A stretch of 64,000 nt of DNA, taken from NCBI GenBank assembly GCA_949316495.1, contig OX439003.1, forward strand, positions 44,093,725 through 44,157,724, written 5' to 3'. The stretch comes from Amphiduros pacificus (taxonomy: Eukaryota > Annelida > Polychaeta > Phyllodocida > Hesionidae). Position 1 is the first letter of the stretch. Each line of letters opens with the position of its first letter. This document shows positions 13,219 to 25,440 of this stretch, piece by piece. The translations under genes were made by a program, and so were the position numbers. The notes below the pieces were generated by a model. It saw only the letters and a list, made by a program, of their open reading frames with translations, made no database searches and was not told where the DNA came from.

Positions 13219-14139
13219 GCTTATATCCAAATATCAGACATTTAACATGTCCTCAGGAATTTAACATGATCTCAGGAATTTAGCAGGTTTTCACAGACTT
13301 ATCAGTCTACATTGTTCTAAAAACCGGGCCCTGCTCACCAGCTATAAAAAAAAACCACCAGACACAAATGATCGCCTCGTTAACCCCCTTGTATGAAAAC
13401 ATCAAGCGCGAGGTGAGACAAATTATGTAGAATCAGAGTGGGGGGTTAGCACCTCTCTAACTTGGCATATTAGGAATGGCAGCTCGCATCACTGGCTGCA
13501 CTGTGTTCTGGGCAAGTGGCCCTCGTCAGCTCCACCCACTGACACGCATCTGCTTTTAACACTGCCGCCTTTGCTGATCCCCCAAACACAAATGATTCAC
13601 GCTCCAAGGAACCACTGTGTCGCTCAGATTGCCAAATGTAAGCCTCCTGCACCTCACTTATCTCTTAAGAAATCGCAAAAACAAAAGTTAATTCCAATGC
13701 AATGGTCATAAAGGTAGAACACATTGAAGATAGACAGAGCTGCCTCTGGAAAGATTCTCTTTGCAAGTACTTCATCTTTGCGCATTTCAAAAGTGTTCCC
13801 TCGAACATGTGTAGCTTAAGCCTGGGGCCACTTTAAAGCTGTGTGGAGTCACTAACAGTGCACATGTTGTGTCAGACATGCTTCAGTAAGCCACTCCGAC
13901 ATGCCACACAATGCCATTGTGTTTGGAATCTGCTCCTTCCCTCCCATCCTGACATCTACCTCCTTGTCCATTGATCATCCCTTGCCGAGGTTCACACGCA
14001 GGGATCATAAGTTGCTCTCTTCTCAGGCCAAGCTTAAAAGAATCTAAACCCATATGTTTTTATAAGTTTAGAACAGCAATCTATGACATGTGTTTGTGCC
14101 CTTATGAGTATCATATACAGTAACAAATGCCACAAAACA
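13219..14139. other. Non-coding stretch with a GC-richer patch
   Basis: A 19-bp direct repeat (atttaacatg..ctcagga) lies at about 13239-13278. The patch at 13440-13680 is richer in GC and open for about 60 codons on the - strand, but I recognise no family and no convincing splice pair. Confidence 0.45.
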
Positions 14140-14690
14140 TCACATGCAGTGTGTAGTATACTGCAATCAATGCAGTACAACTTTACATGTCCCTTGTTCC
14201 ACAAGCAATGCTGTAAACTGTACATGCTCTATTTCAAATACAGCAATCAATGATAAAGAGTATCACATGCTCTGTATAACATCACTGGTTTGGTGCAATC
14301 TTAGACTAATGCACCAAGGTGCAATATACTGCAATCAATGATGTACAACATTCCGTGTTCTCTGAAATAATACAGTAATCCATGCTGTAAAACTTCACCT
14401 GCTATATGAAATGGTCTCACTCCTGTGTTGTACACCTTACACAACATTCAATGCTGTAAAACTGTACTCATTCTTCACAACATTCAATGCTGTAAACCTT
14501 TGCATTCTCTATTTTATATTTCAAATAGGGCAGTCAAAGTATTATATGTATCCTCCATGTTATACGTACAGCAAACTATGCTATACAGCATCACATGCTT
14601 TTTGTCATATACAGCACTCAATGCTGTACAGTCTCTGCATCACTGTATACAGCAATCAATGTTGCATGTTCTATGTCATTACCAACATAG
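14140..14690. repeat. Irregular array of a palindromic motif
   Basis: At least nine variants of acagcaatcaatgctgta occur at about 14160, 14238, 14328, 14379, 14438, 14478, 14570, 14608 and 14648, spaced 40-90 bp apart. The core is an inverted repeat, ACAGCA-atcaa-TGCTGT. Linkers are similar but of uneven length (a catgctctat-like segment). The long forward frames over this region are repeat by-products. Confidence 0.7.
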
Positions 14691-14712
14691 TTGAAAATTC
14701 CTTCACCTTTAG

Positions 14713-14773
14713 GTCAAATGCATTCTATACAAAAGAAACAATCGTCAAATGCATTCTATACAAAAGAAACAAT
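14713..14773. repeat. Perfect tandem duplication, period 31 bp
   Basis: GTCAAATGCATTCTATAC followed by aaaagaaacaat is present at 14713 and again at 14744 with no visible mismatch, suggesting a recent event. Confidence 0.9.
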
Positions 14774-14937
14774 TTAATTTCAAAGTTTCAAATGAACAAA
14801 ACATTTTGTGCATCTTTTGTTAACAATAGGTCTCTACACATTAAATGTGAGAGCTATTCATCACCTACATATAAAATGCTGCTTGAAAACACAGAAATAA
14901 GATCTGTTTGAAACGTGTGACTCACACCTATCAAATG

Positions 14938-14964
14938 AAAACAAAAACAAAAACAAAAACAAAG
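14938..14964. repeat. (AAAAAC)n microsatellite
   Basis: About four perfect aaaaac units. It could be the remnant tail of a retroposon, but no body is recognised next to it. Confidence 0.9.
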
Positions 14965-17194
14965 AGGAAGTCATACCTGTGTTTCTGCATTTCCTATCCT
15001 TTTCCTCAGTCATAATACCAATAAAATATATTTTTCAGAAGCAAGTACAGGTACATTGTTTTTATCAAACAAACACCTGGGTTATATGTTACCTTGTGCC
15101 AAATATATTCCATTATCAAATCACAACCAAACAAAGACAATGTTTGTTTGCGTACAACTCACAGAGAAAAAGACTACAAGAGCCAAGGTTCCTATTCAAT
15201 ACCTACTTCTGTGAGACGCCATTATCGTTTTTTGGACCAATATGGCCCACAATGAGGCCACCTTTGTCTGACAGGAAACACAACCAATTTTCTTGGAATG
15301 AGATGGGCCGAGGACTTCAAAGAGAGGCATGGATCTTTTGTAATGGTGTGCAGAAGTGATCAAAGGATCACCAAGTCAGCAAAAGGTCTTGCTGGTCGCA
15401 GACGGTGTATCTTGTTACCGGGTCCTTTAGTGGTGCATTCTGGGAAAGGAGCAGATCACACATTCAGGAAAGATTGATTGAACATCATATAATCATTCCC
15501 ATGAGAGACGTAATAATATCTATATGAGAAAAAAATAATATGAATGACCTTTATGACATTTTCAACATCTAGTGAGGGGTCAAATTGTGATTATTATTGC
15601 ATTACTTCAATCACTGGATTGGTCATGCTGGAGCTTGAGATGGGCAACTATATCTTTATAAATCTCTTTATAAAACATAGGCCAACAGCCTTAGAGTTAT
15701 GCCGATCATTACTTTTTTGTAATATTCGTGAACATTTTCTGGAAATGCCTGCAACTTGCTTCAAATCAATCATTTAAATCCTTTCCCAGAGCAGACTTGA
15801 GAAGATGATGATTTCAGCCAATCAAAATGCATGTTACATAATTATTGAATTTGGCCCCAAATATGTCAGCATAGTTAAAATCCATAGACACTTGCATTAA
15901 CATAATAGGTCAAAGAGTAGTGTTGTGAATAGTGCTTTCCTTGCACTGAAAAGTTTAGGAACCTGCATAGACTACTTTACAAGAGTCAGAGTGGCGACAT
16001 TAAAAGAGCAAAAACATCTGCAGGTAATGTACGTCTTGACAACACTTTCATCTTGGCTGACAGGAGCGTAACTAAATCTCTTGGCAGTTCTGTAACAGGC
16101 ACAAGAGTTTGGCTAATGCTAGCCAGTTGTGACAAAGTTGCTTAATACATTTCCTACGTGGGCAGAAAGGATGTTGCTGAGGTCTGACGATTTCACAATG
16201 AAGCTAACGACCTTGTGTGTGTTTCTAATGACCTTGACTTGATAAATAATTAGATTGTAGTCCTGGGAAGTCTCACAAGCTTAAAGCTTTGATTTGTGGA
16301 AACTGATGAAAATCTGACAAGTATTTCAATCAAGAGGTGTGGGAACTCGAAGATATGACTTCCCCTAAAAGTCCACCTCAAGACTTTCTTTGATCAAACC
16401 TTGGAATCCATTAAATTGATAACTATGACATTTCCATTCCTATTTTTGATAAAAAATACACTACAATATATCTTCGACATCTGATTCTTTCAAAACTGCC
16501 ACAATTCTACATGTATAATTAATGTTCTGTCCATTGCTTATATTTTTGTCAATGTGATTAAATGTTTAACTCAACAGAAAAGCTTGCCATGCATCTCCTG
16601 AGTTTGCACTGACATTCAAACCACAACAATGACACAAATTATCACATGTGGCGAGCTTTTGGTATCTTCGCCAATTGGCTGCCAGAAATGGAGGAGCTTT
16701 CTTACAGTCATATTTGATGTGAAAGATGCAAACCCTTAAACTGCCGAGGAGAGTGAACTGACACCCATTTTTTGTTAAGATTTGACATTTTATTCTTTCA
16801 GAATTTACAATTTTTTTTAGAATTGGCACATGATTATTTCTCTGCTCAGGAGATCCTGGGTTTATAACATGCCTTAAAGTTGCACCCATTATCTCCACAG
16901 TTGTTAGCATAATCAACAGCTGCACATATTGAGATATTGAAATATTGAGATTATATATTAGTAATCAAAAATATTTATTTATTTTTCTTACCCCACCTGA
17001 TTAATTAATGGTCTCTCATTAGGTTTTGTTGACAGCCTATTTTATTACTATGTTTTACTCAAAATTTAACCACAACAATAAAACCAACTAATTTTTTGAT
17101 TTAGTGCCTATTGGTTGCTGAAGAGCAAGATATTAGTGGGTGTGGTCTTTCACACAGTTATTTTATTTCTTATTTGTTTGAATTTAAGTTGCTT
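14965..17194. other. Non-coding stretch, nothing recognised
   Basis: A - strand frame at 16566-16925 contains a Cys-Cys-Gly triplet. That is attractive because tetraspanin loops carry CCG, but the surrounding residues do not match and no splice sites frame it. Confidence 0.45.
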
Positions 17195-17455
17195 TGCAGT
17201 TATTTCATGAAGAGACTTACTTAAAACTTGATATAGTGCTGCCCCAATGGATTGCCATGTTGCAAGTCCTTGACATGACAATCCAACTGGTCACAGGTTT
17301 ACAAGGACAATGGGGTAACCCTTTAGGCATGGGCCTCATATGGGAAATTGTATTGTAAAATTCAATGCTGATGTGAACTGATCCCATGACTTTTGGATCA
17401 CCACAAAGGAACTGGTGCAATCTAACCAATTTTGTAACAGCTCATGACATGCCCA
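17195..17455 (-). mobile_element. tRNA-derived SINE, - strand copy
   Basis: Read on the - strand, the 3' half (gaggcccatg, agggtta, cattgtccttg, gcagcactatat, then cttcatgaaataact) aligns with the 3' half of the SINE at 39690-40008. The 5' half carries a tRNA-like ggttaga segment near 17420, but the A and B boxes are decayed. A target duplication is not clear. It lies in the presumed tetraspanin first coding intron, transcribed in the same sense as the gene. Confidence 0.65.
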
Positions 17456-17689
17456 GAGTCAGTTCTGGAAAAACTTGCAGAGGTAGTATTTGACTCTACC
17501 TTGCTATATATACGCAACATAGATTCTTTCAGAATTGACACCTGATTCTTTTAGAGTAATTTAGACATTATTTTCCAGTTTCTGAGGCAGGTGTCTTTGA
17601 GTCTCTGAGTTCAATGTCACCACCTTGTCACTAATGGTCTCTGAAAATTCTCTCTTGCATCTCTTGGGGGTGGTGAATCATGCATCATG

Positions 17690-17815
17690 CAGACTCAATA
17701 TTGATGTCGGAGACTGCGGCATGAGGGCGCCAAATTTGTCTGTGTTATCCTGTATGCCGCCTGCCAAAAGTCCCAGAAGGAATTCAACTAAATCAGAGTT
17801 CTGTGGGTCCTAATG
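17690..17815. other. GC-richer islet open on both strands
   Basis: On the - strand a frame reads from a possible acceptor (..ccattag at about 17812) for about 43 codons to a TGA, including FLLGLLAGG. On the + strand a frame also stays open (17625-17813). Base composition contrasts with the AT-rich surroundings. I recognise neither protein, and the - strand reading does not continue a tetraspanin after the exon at 17983-18126. It may be an unrelated exon, a decayed element or chance. Confidence 0.25.
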
Positions 17816-17982
17816 GTGCAGAGATTGTCATGTTCATGCACTCATAATATTTTGTAAAAATCAATAAATCCATCATTTTTATTTATATAAATTTTGGACT
17901 TTTTTTGGCATGGAGCTTGTCATCAATTTGACAGGATATATTTTGACATGAAAAAAATCACAAAAAATAGAAAATTACTCAC

Positions 17983-18126
17983 CCAAAAGAGCACATTGAA
18001 GATGAAAAAGATGAATTTGACACAAGTGTAGCCAGAGAATCCGCCTTTTCCGTAACCCCGGCCTCTTCCAGCGGCGCGACCTCGACCGTATCCATAACCT
18101 TTGCCCGTGCCAAACCCGAAACCCAT
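17983..18126 (-). CDS. Tetraspanin, first coding exon (N-terminus and half of TM1)
   Basis: This exon encodes 48 residues. Residues 1-33 are a Gly/Arg/Tyr-rich cytoplasmic tail (GFGFG, GYGYGRGR, GRGRGYG). Residues 34-48 are the classic tetraspanin start, TCVKFIFFIFNVLFW, where the juxtamembrane Cys is a usual palmitoylation site and the FN..FW pattern opens TM1. It ends in phase 0 after Trp at a strong donor, GTGAGT (minus-strand complement of 17977-17982), after TM1's FW as in many tetraspanin genes. Tetraspanins are four-pass membrane proteins that organise integrins, receptors and proteases into microdomains. The tail is far longer and more basic than the usual 5-15 residues. The frame continues past the donor for 19 codons of intronic sequence. 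The start is the first ATG in frame of a spliced leader exon. TM2-TM4 and the CCG loop were not found in the window, so the gene is partial here. The subgroup (CD151, TSPAN4/9/11 or other) cannot be fixed. Confidence 0.85.
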
Positions 18127-18210
18127 CTTGATTAAAGTGGCACTTCTAGAAAGCGGTAAATCCTAGCATAAACTTTGTAGGTCTATCCAATGTGTAGTTC
18201 ACTTCCCTGT
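18127..18210 (-). other. 5' untranslated part of the tetraspanin exon, with splice acceptor
   Basis: On the - strand a pyrimidine-rich acceptor, TTTTATTTTCTGTTTCCAG, ends at 18211, so the exon starts at 18210 and runs 84 bases to the ATG. The gene therefore has at least one further non-coding exon upstream, at higher coordinates. Confidence 0.7.
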
Positions 18211-18710
18211 CTGGAAACAGAAAATAAAAGCAATGGTTTTAAATTACAAATACAGATAAAATGTTTTTCATATTTTTATATCTTAATGTGTATATAACTG
18301 TTGTATGCACATCCTTTTTGCTAACCAATCATAACTCAACCTCTATAGTTCAGCTGATAGTTGGGTTTGAAAATCATGCAATAATCATGCAGCATCAAAG
18401 TCATTAAGCATCCCCATATCCCTCTCCCCCAGCACCATCACTTCCACAAATTTGATTTTAAAAATATTGAATATTCATGATGGACCTCAGCTTATAATAT
18501 ACATGGACACCAAATTAAATCACAATGACCATCATCAAATTCAAAAAAATTGACTACAATCCCGCAAATATTTTTCATAGTTGGTGCCAAAATTCTCTAA
18601 TAATTTTTTTTTGTCAAAGCCATTTAGCATCCTTCTTCCTCCATAGACCCACCAAATCCACCTCACCCCCATGAATGCTGACAGATGGTTTAATATATGT
18701 CATAAACCAG
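18211..18710. other. Intron or upstream DNA of the tetraspanin gene
   Basis: AT-rich with no recognised element. It is presumably intron between the leader exon and an unseen first exon. Confidence 0.5.
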
Positions 18711-19208
18711 TTCTTAAATATCTATGTTCTCAAATATCTATGTTCCCAAATATCTATGTTCCCGTATATCTATGTTTCCGTATATCTATGTTCTCAAATA
18801 TCTATGTCCTCATATATCTATGTTCTCATATATCTTTATGTTCTCAAATATATATATGTTCTCATATATCTATGTCCTCAAATATCTATGTTCTCATATA
18901 TCTATGTTCTCATATATCTATGTTCTCATATATCTACCGTATGTTCTCAAATATTTATGTTCTAAAATATCTATGTTCTCATATATCTATGTTCTCATAT
19001 ATCTACCGTATGTTCTCAAATATTTATGTTCTAAAATATCTATGTTCTCATATATCTATGTTCTCATATATCTATGTTCTCATATATCTATGTTCTCATA
19101 TATCTATGTTCTCATATATCTATGTTCTCATATATCTATGTTCTCATATATCTATGTTCTCATATATCTACCGTATGTTCTCAAATATTTATGTTCTAAA
19201 ATATCTGT
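18711..19208. repeat. 16-bp minisatellite, about 31 units
   Basis: The unit is CTCATATATCTATGTT with variants (caaa, ccgt, taaa). A marker variant containing TACCGT recurs at 18935, 19004 and 19169. The spacings are 69 and 165 bp, showing higher-order copying of about four units. Because 16 is not a multiple of three and no unit contains a forward stop, all three + frames stay open for about 100-200 codons and encode the same 16-residue cycle. This explains the long overlapping frames without invoking a gene. Confidence 0.95.
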
Positions 19209-19640
19209 GGACCGGTATACATATATACATATGATGCAGGTTATAGATATAATGTCGACACATATTCAGATATTCAGGCAGATTTCCCCAATGTGGACTT
19301 GCTCAGACATTGTAGTGTAAATAAAACATCTCAGGTTATGTAGGCACTTCTCCTTTCCCCTTAAAGTCTATAATCTAAAAGTACTTTGTCTGGCGTCTCA
19401 GTGAAGTGATTGACGATTATGCTAATTTAATTTAATCAAGTGCTTCACTCTCCCAACATTTATGTCAAAGAGACGGGAATCTGTAACCAAAAAAATGTCA
19501 TTTCAAAGGGAGTTCCAGAGTCTTCTTAAACCAAAGCAGAAATAAAATTACCTCCATATAAATGTATTATCAACGATGACAATACTACTACGAGTTTGCA
19601 TTAAGCACGATCTGGCCCGAAGTATTATTTGCACAGCATA
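19209..19640. other. Non-coding stretch, nothing recognised
   Basis: No exon or repeat recognised. Confidence 0.5.
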
Positions 19641-19830
19641 TTCTAGTGGTCAAGGGGTAAATGAATCAATGCGAAGTGTAAAACACAGGATGTAAATACA
19701 GGAACTGGTATTGATCCCTGTGGTCGTCCTCCATCCTCTACACTCCCCCCTAGGGGGCACCAAAACTTACCAGTCTGACTCGGCCACAATTAAATGGAAA
19801 TGCTACCAACTAAATCATCCAGCAGAGCCC
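19641..19830 (-). mobile_element. Possible tRNA-like SINE fragment
   Basis: On the - strand an A-box-like TTTAGTTGGTAGC (near 19810) is followed about 90 bases later by a B-box-like GGGATCAATACC (complement of 19707-19718). The spacing is wider than in a tRNA and no second copy is seen in the window, so this is only a suggestion. Confidence 0.3.
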
Positions 19831-22625
19831 ATTCCTATGTATATAACTTTTCTTTATTTGTCTCATATGTCATCCATACATGCATTGAAATCCAATATTT
19901 TTTTTTCCCGGACATTCTACATTTTGGACCTCCCCAAATCTTTTTGTGAGGTATTGTGAAGGCAGCAGAGTTATTCTTGGAAGCTGTCCTTGGGAGTTCT
20001 CTCTTAGAGAATTGCTTCAACTCACTTGTGTCCACTGTGCCACTCTCCATCCATGACCTTTCTCCTACTTCTCTTAATCTATGTTTGCCTACTGTCCAAG
20101 GCTGCCAAAGTTGTGCGCAGCCGGCTGGCGCTCAGATTCTGTCTTGCTCAGTGTTAGCAAACCTAATAGGGCACGCCTGCACTTGGTCAAGTCTCAGGGA
20201 ATAGCCAAACAAATTCAACTAAATGGTCAAATGAATCGCTATTTGGGGGTGTCTTTGTGTAAAGTCTGCGGAACTGAAATGGATTACTACATGGCAACTC
20301 ACAGGCCACAGGTTCTGGCGACACAGGGAGGCCAAGAGGTTTTCTTGCCATTGAATTTTATATCGAGTTTGAGTTTTCTGTAGCACACCCACCAGACCGA
20401 TAATTCACAATGGCAAGACATTGTGTAGCAAAAGAATTGGTTATCTAAAACTTTAAAAAAACCAAAAAACTGAATTGCTATCTCACAGAAACACCCACTG
20501 AATGGACAATACTGCTGTGACACTTTATAGAAGAGGCAGGTACATCAAATGTAATGTCATTCCCAATAAAAAATCAAAAGTAATCTTGATTGAACGTTTT
20601 GAAATTCCAAGAATAAGTTTACATGACCATGTAAAAATACAATTTAGAAACATAAAAATCATCAAGTAATTGTACCAAATCAGTGTTGAGAAGTACATCA
20701 TTTATCCATCAAATATTTGTGAAACCTAAGGATGTTGGTGTTATAATCATGAAGATTATAAATTAGCCTTAATTCTAAAACATGAAAACATTTTATACAT
20801 GGAAGCAATTTACAGACAGCATCATTGACCAGGGATCATTGACCAGCACTGAGGTGCAGACTGGTTTGATTCAATTACCTGAATACAGTAACACACAACT
20901 TTGATCAGTCAAGTCAAAATATATATTTCATGACATAACTTCAACTATAACTAATGTAAAAGAACATTCTCATTTTAATAAACCATATAAATACAGAATT
21001 AACAAACATTTATAAAAGATCATCATACAATCTTTTCGTATATTGATAAAAATGGGTACCGGTATTTTTTTATTTGAAAATTCTGAAAATTGCTGAAAAT
21101 TTCAGTCAATCACAAAAAGATCATCTTTTGCTTGGGGACCTTCTATTTAATCAATTTAGACTTAAGTTAACTCCAATCTGGGAATCTGGTCTGCACTGGC
21201 CTGAAATTCCCTGATCAAAAGGCCGAACAAGTGAGAGCAAAAATTTGGCAAAGTCTGGAGTGGGAATGACCCAATTGAATCACATAATAGGCCACTGGCC
21301 AAATTGAATTATGTCTTGACCCGACATGACCTCATTTTCTACACATATATTGACTTGACTGGTCAAGTGAAATATATTTCAGAGGGGCAATCAAATAAAA
21401 GTCATATTTGTCACATTTTTGATGAAACTTTATGTATCCAGCTCAACCAAAGTTGTGGGTTAAAAAAATAATAATATAAAATATCTGAAAATTGTGGTGT
21501 GACCCTATGGATTTATGGACGTGACTGATAGTGCCGGAGGAGGGTAGTCGGCAGTGAAGTTGATATCACATGGACATGGCTGGTCAATGGAGTTCTGGTG
21601 TGGCCACTGAGGGGCTACTTTGGTCCACTCTGTCACCCGCACCTCTCCACTGCATTAAGGCTGTACCCTCCAAGCAGTCCTGGTGCACCCAGATGTGATG
21701 CATTTCTCTGTTCACTTCTGGTCTTTCAGCCATATATAATCGAGGCCTTTCTGAGCCCTTATAAGGGAAGTAAGATTGGCTTAGAGAACTGTGACTTTTG
21801 TGACTTTCAGAGACTAAATCTCTTGTTGTGCGGGGAATTTTATTCTCACCTCATATATATGTATTTCTGTATCTCTAATCTATACAAAAGCTGTTATAGT
21901 GAAGAGGCCTAATTTTGTCCAAAGATTTAATCTGGTATTTCTTCTGCTTACTCTAATCATATTACACTAACTATTACACAAACCCATATTTGAAAACATA
22001 TTTTTATAACCTTCACAAAATCTGCACACTAGCTACCATAAAAACAGCATAGACATTTCCTGAATGCCATAATGTAATAGCAATTGCCTTCAACATCTTG
22101 CCATATTTTATCTGACTTCCTTCCTTTTATCCCATAACTCATCAGAAAAAAAAAGACAAACAACTACAAAGAGTAATTCACATCCTACCTCCTGTCTGCT
22201 GATCATGCCTGCCAATCTCTGTCAACACCTCCGAGAAAATTATCTCAATTACGAGGACAGCCTTTAAACATGTGTACTTTCACACATTATGTGGGCAGCC
22301 CAATATTGCAATGCTTCTCATGTCTGTATCATCGTCAACGTGTGATCCGCATTCCTCGATGGATTTGAGGTCAGCTGACTAAATAGTACACGTGTAATTA
22401 TTGCCGAACAGGAATGTATATCTAATTAACGGCATGCATTGTGCCATCATAAACAACACTGTTCAATCACTCTGTGAATACAAAACAGGACGAAGCAGTC
22501 TCGTAAATTTCACATATTCTGCCATTACAATCACAAGAGCCTTTTTCCTTCATACTGATTAAAATAACAAAATTGATTTATTTAGATTTACTTTGTATAT
22601 TAATCTATAATCATGCTTATAAGTA
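19831..22625. other. Non-coding stretch, nothing firm
   Basis: Patches of balanced composition lie at 20080-20380, 21530-21740 and 22250-22520 amid AT-rich DNA. None gives a recognisable exon. They may be conserved regulatory DNA, but this cannot be shown from one sequence. The last patch contains several TAATTA-like sites. Confidence 0.4.
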
Positions 22626-22754
22626 GGAGCCATATTGCCTAAATGTGACCAAATAAGGTCATGCACTAGTGGCATCATGTGACTTGATATGGCCACAGCC
22701 ATGTGTAACAATATTTGGTCAAGTTAAGGGGTGACTAAATAGATATTTGGCTCC
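22626..22754. mobile_element. Short palindromic MITE, complete copy (129 bp)
   Basis: It opens GGAGCCATATTGCCTAAATG and closes with the near inverse of this (..TAGATATTTGGCTCC), giving imperfect terminal inverted repeats of about 24 bp. Internal GTGACCAAAT and GGTCATGCA motifs are shared with the elements at 3436-3742, 29969-30143 and 43109-43190. No coding capacity and no clear target duplication. The superfamily is not assignable by eye. Confidence 0.65.
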
Positions 22755-25322
22755 AAAAAACTAATTAATACCATTTCTGGTTATTGTTGACAACATTTAT
22801 CATTATAATCATTTCCCTGTTGCCTGTTCCTATCCCTAATGAACCTTTTTCTATGCTGTGAGAGTCCATACAGGTACAAGGAAGGGACTGAAGCTCAGTC
22901 AACATCTACTGGTGCATTGTGGGATTGCAACATCCTGGTATATGGCTTTATGAACTGTGTGACACCACATGCAACACTGGTCCACTGGTCATCATTATCA
23001 AATTTGGACACAAAATTCAGGTCATCTCTACAAATTCATACTGCCACACTTCATTTATGTCCACAACTCATGAATGCTTAGATACATCAGTCACCAGACA
23101 TAGCATTCAAATCTCACTTTAAACTCAACAAATGGATATAAAATCACAATGATCACTAAACAAATGTACGATTATGCACAATACATATTTTATTATTTAA
23201 TAATTCTCAGTTTGATTTGACATTCCTTTCTTTAATTTCACTGAATCATGCTTCATGAAGATATGGTGCGCTGCATTTATTTAGCTGGGGGTTTTTTTTT
23301 ACGATGGCATTAGGAAGACAAGAAAACACATTAGATTGATCGAGATCGACAACATAGATCTTAGTTACAGGAAAAAACGAATACAATGTGCCAGCATCCA
23401 TCACGATTACGTTTTAATTAACAAAATTTCTAGCAAATTAAATCTCATATGACAGAATAAAGAAGTGGTCTCTGCCTAACTACTGCAAGTATGTAATAGA
23501 ATATCAGTAAATGGGGGATGCATCGCCAAAAAAACCAATCGCTGTTCCCATGAGGCATCAGCAGAAGAAAAATTGAAGAGGAGAAATCTGTTTACGATTT
23601 CAATGTTCTCAAGACCTATGTAAACGAGTTGATTAAGAGATTTTTAATTTGCCAAGAAAAATGTGTCAATGCTGAAAATAAAATTTGCTGTATCTGAAGT
23701 CAGCCATGGTACATACGGTAGGTAGTGTGGTATTTGATTTCTATCTTTTAGCTTCACAACTTTATATAAGTTAAACACATATATGCTTATAGATATAAAT
23801 TATGTTTGGTGTGTTTTTTCTTTGCTGACTATCTATTTCCTCTTTGTTCTTGAAGTGGTAAAAGAGACCAGAAAAGTAATAAATAAAGGTTGACTCTGAC
23901 TCGCATTTAACAATATGTAGGTCACAACCACCAACACTGAATACACAGTTCTAAAATATGACTTACCATCCCATATTATCTATCTAATGCCCCAGGTTAT
24001 CTTAATATTCCTCACAACAATATTATATGGCCTTATTCGGGTTGTTCATAATTTAGACTGATAATATGAAGCCTTTCTAATAAACTTGTGCTGACATAAT
24101 CTATCCTCCATCTCTTACAAGTCTCCTATTTCGAAGTGCTGAATGCTGACTCTCATATTATTTGTATTGTTGCAAACAAATGTTAATATATCAAACAATG
24201 CTTATGTTACCAAGCCCACATGGTCATAGTTCCAGAGATTGCTGTTTCAGAAATACCAGCCTTTTCTTTCCTTACATGGACAAAATTGAACCTGGAAGAA
24301 AATGAAGATTTTCAATTTTCCAAATGACACCACCTAGCATAAACCTTTTTTTCATTCTAAATCGCAATCGGATAATTTTAAAGTGGATGAGGATCTGTGA
24401 CAAACGTGGTAATATGCGAGTTTTTGACAGAGTCTGACAGATTGGCGTAGAATGTGTCACAGGATGATGGAGTGTCCCCCCCGTTTTAAGATCCTGCTGT
24501 GGAGTGCGCGTAAGAGGACTTGAATTTGGCAAATATGCTGCTTAACTCTCAGTTATTTCTGGCTGTAAAAATAAAATTGAATTTCTGAGATAATTTTCTC
24601 ACACCAGCTATATTGATCACCTCAATGCATGCAAATAATTTTAGCATTCAGGTATCCTCAATTACAGTTATGTAACTATAATGTAAGAAGTAAGAATAAG
24701 AAAATAGGGGGGTGGTTGAAGAGGTAGCATTACACAAATTTTCATTCATCTTATATCTGAACAGTCAGACTCATCATCTCTGGAATAAAATAGCATGAAA
24801 TAGTGTGAATACAACCACTCTAAATATATCGGTAAAAAATATAATGCTTTCGGAATTTCATCTGAAATCATCTTCTTCTGATACAAAGCTACATGGCGGC
24901 CAATTTTTTTTCATTCATGAAAGGATGATTTTTTTGTATGTTGTATAATCTTCCTGCCTCCAACATCTGAGGGACAATCCTCTTATGGCAAAGATATTTT
25001 CAATCTTATCCTCGATATAAATGAGGCATAATATAAATGCAAACAAAGTAGCATCTCTTGCCTGGAAAACCTCCTTATGAAATGGTAGCAATGTCTGCAA
25101 GGTTGTTGTACTGCACACTTTTTTAACCAGATCTGTGTTGGAAAACCAAGTTTTGCAAAATATTCTTTGAGCACAATTGATAAAACCATAATGATGAACA
25201 GGACTCAAAAACATTACACCATTATTTCAAACTTCTATATACAAAAAAAGAAAAAAAACTAGAGAACTTTTCTTAGAATTATTCTTACATAACTTAAGTT
25301 ATTCTTATATAACTAAAATGTT
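22755..25322. other. Non-coding stretch with a possible conserved patch at 23290-23720
   Basis: The patch mixes homeodomain-like TTTTAATTAAC and AT-balanced sequence and is not repeat-like. No exons are recognised in this stretch. Confidence 0.35.
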
Positions 25323-25430
25323 ATGTTTAATTTTTCTGATACAAAGACCTAAAACATCTTGCACACTGTCAATTATGTTTAATTTCTTTTTCTGACACAA
25401 ATATCTCAAAGATTTTGTGCACCTTCAATT
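25323..25430. repeat. Diverged tandem duplication of about 54 bp
   Basis: GTTTAATTT..TTCTGA(T/C)ACAAA followed by a ttgcaca/ttgtgcac segment and TCAATT appears twice in succession. Confidence 0.65.
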
Positions 25431-25440
25431 GAAAATCACT

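Noticed and set aside
14411-14911. 166-codon + strand frame as a gene
   Set aside because: It spans the irregular palindromic array and the 31-bp duplication, so repeat structure accounts for its length.
16566-16925. Tetraspanin large-loop exon with a CCG motif on the - strand
   Set aside because: Only the Cys-Cys-Gly triplet fits. Flanking residues, the second Cys pair and splice sites are missing.
18671-19320. Three overlapping long + strand frames as proteins
   Set aside because: All are translations of one 16-bp repeat in different phases.
19956-20383. Exon in a GC-balanced patch
   Set aside because: No matching donor and acceptor with a recognisable product; possible regulatory DNA only.
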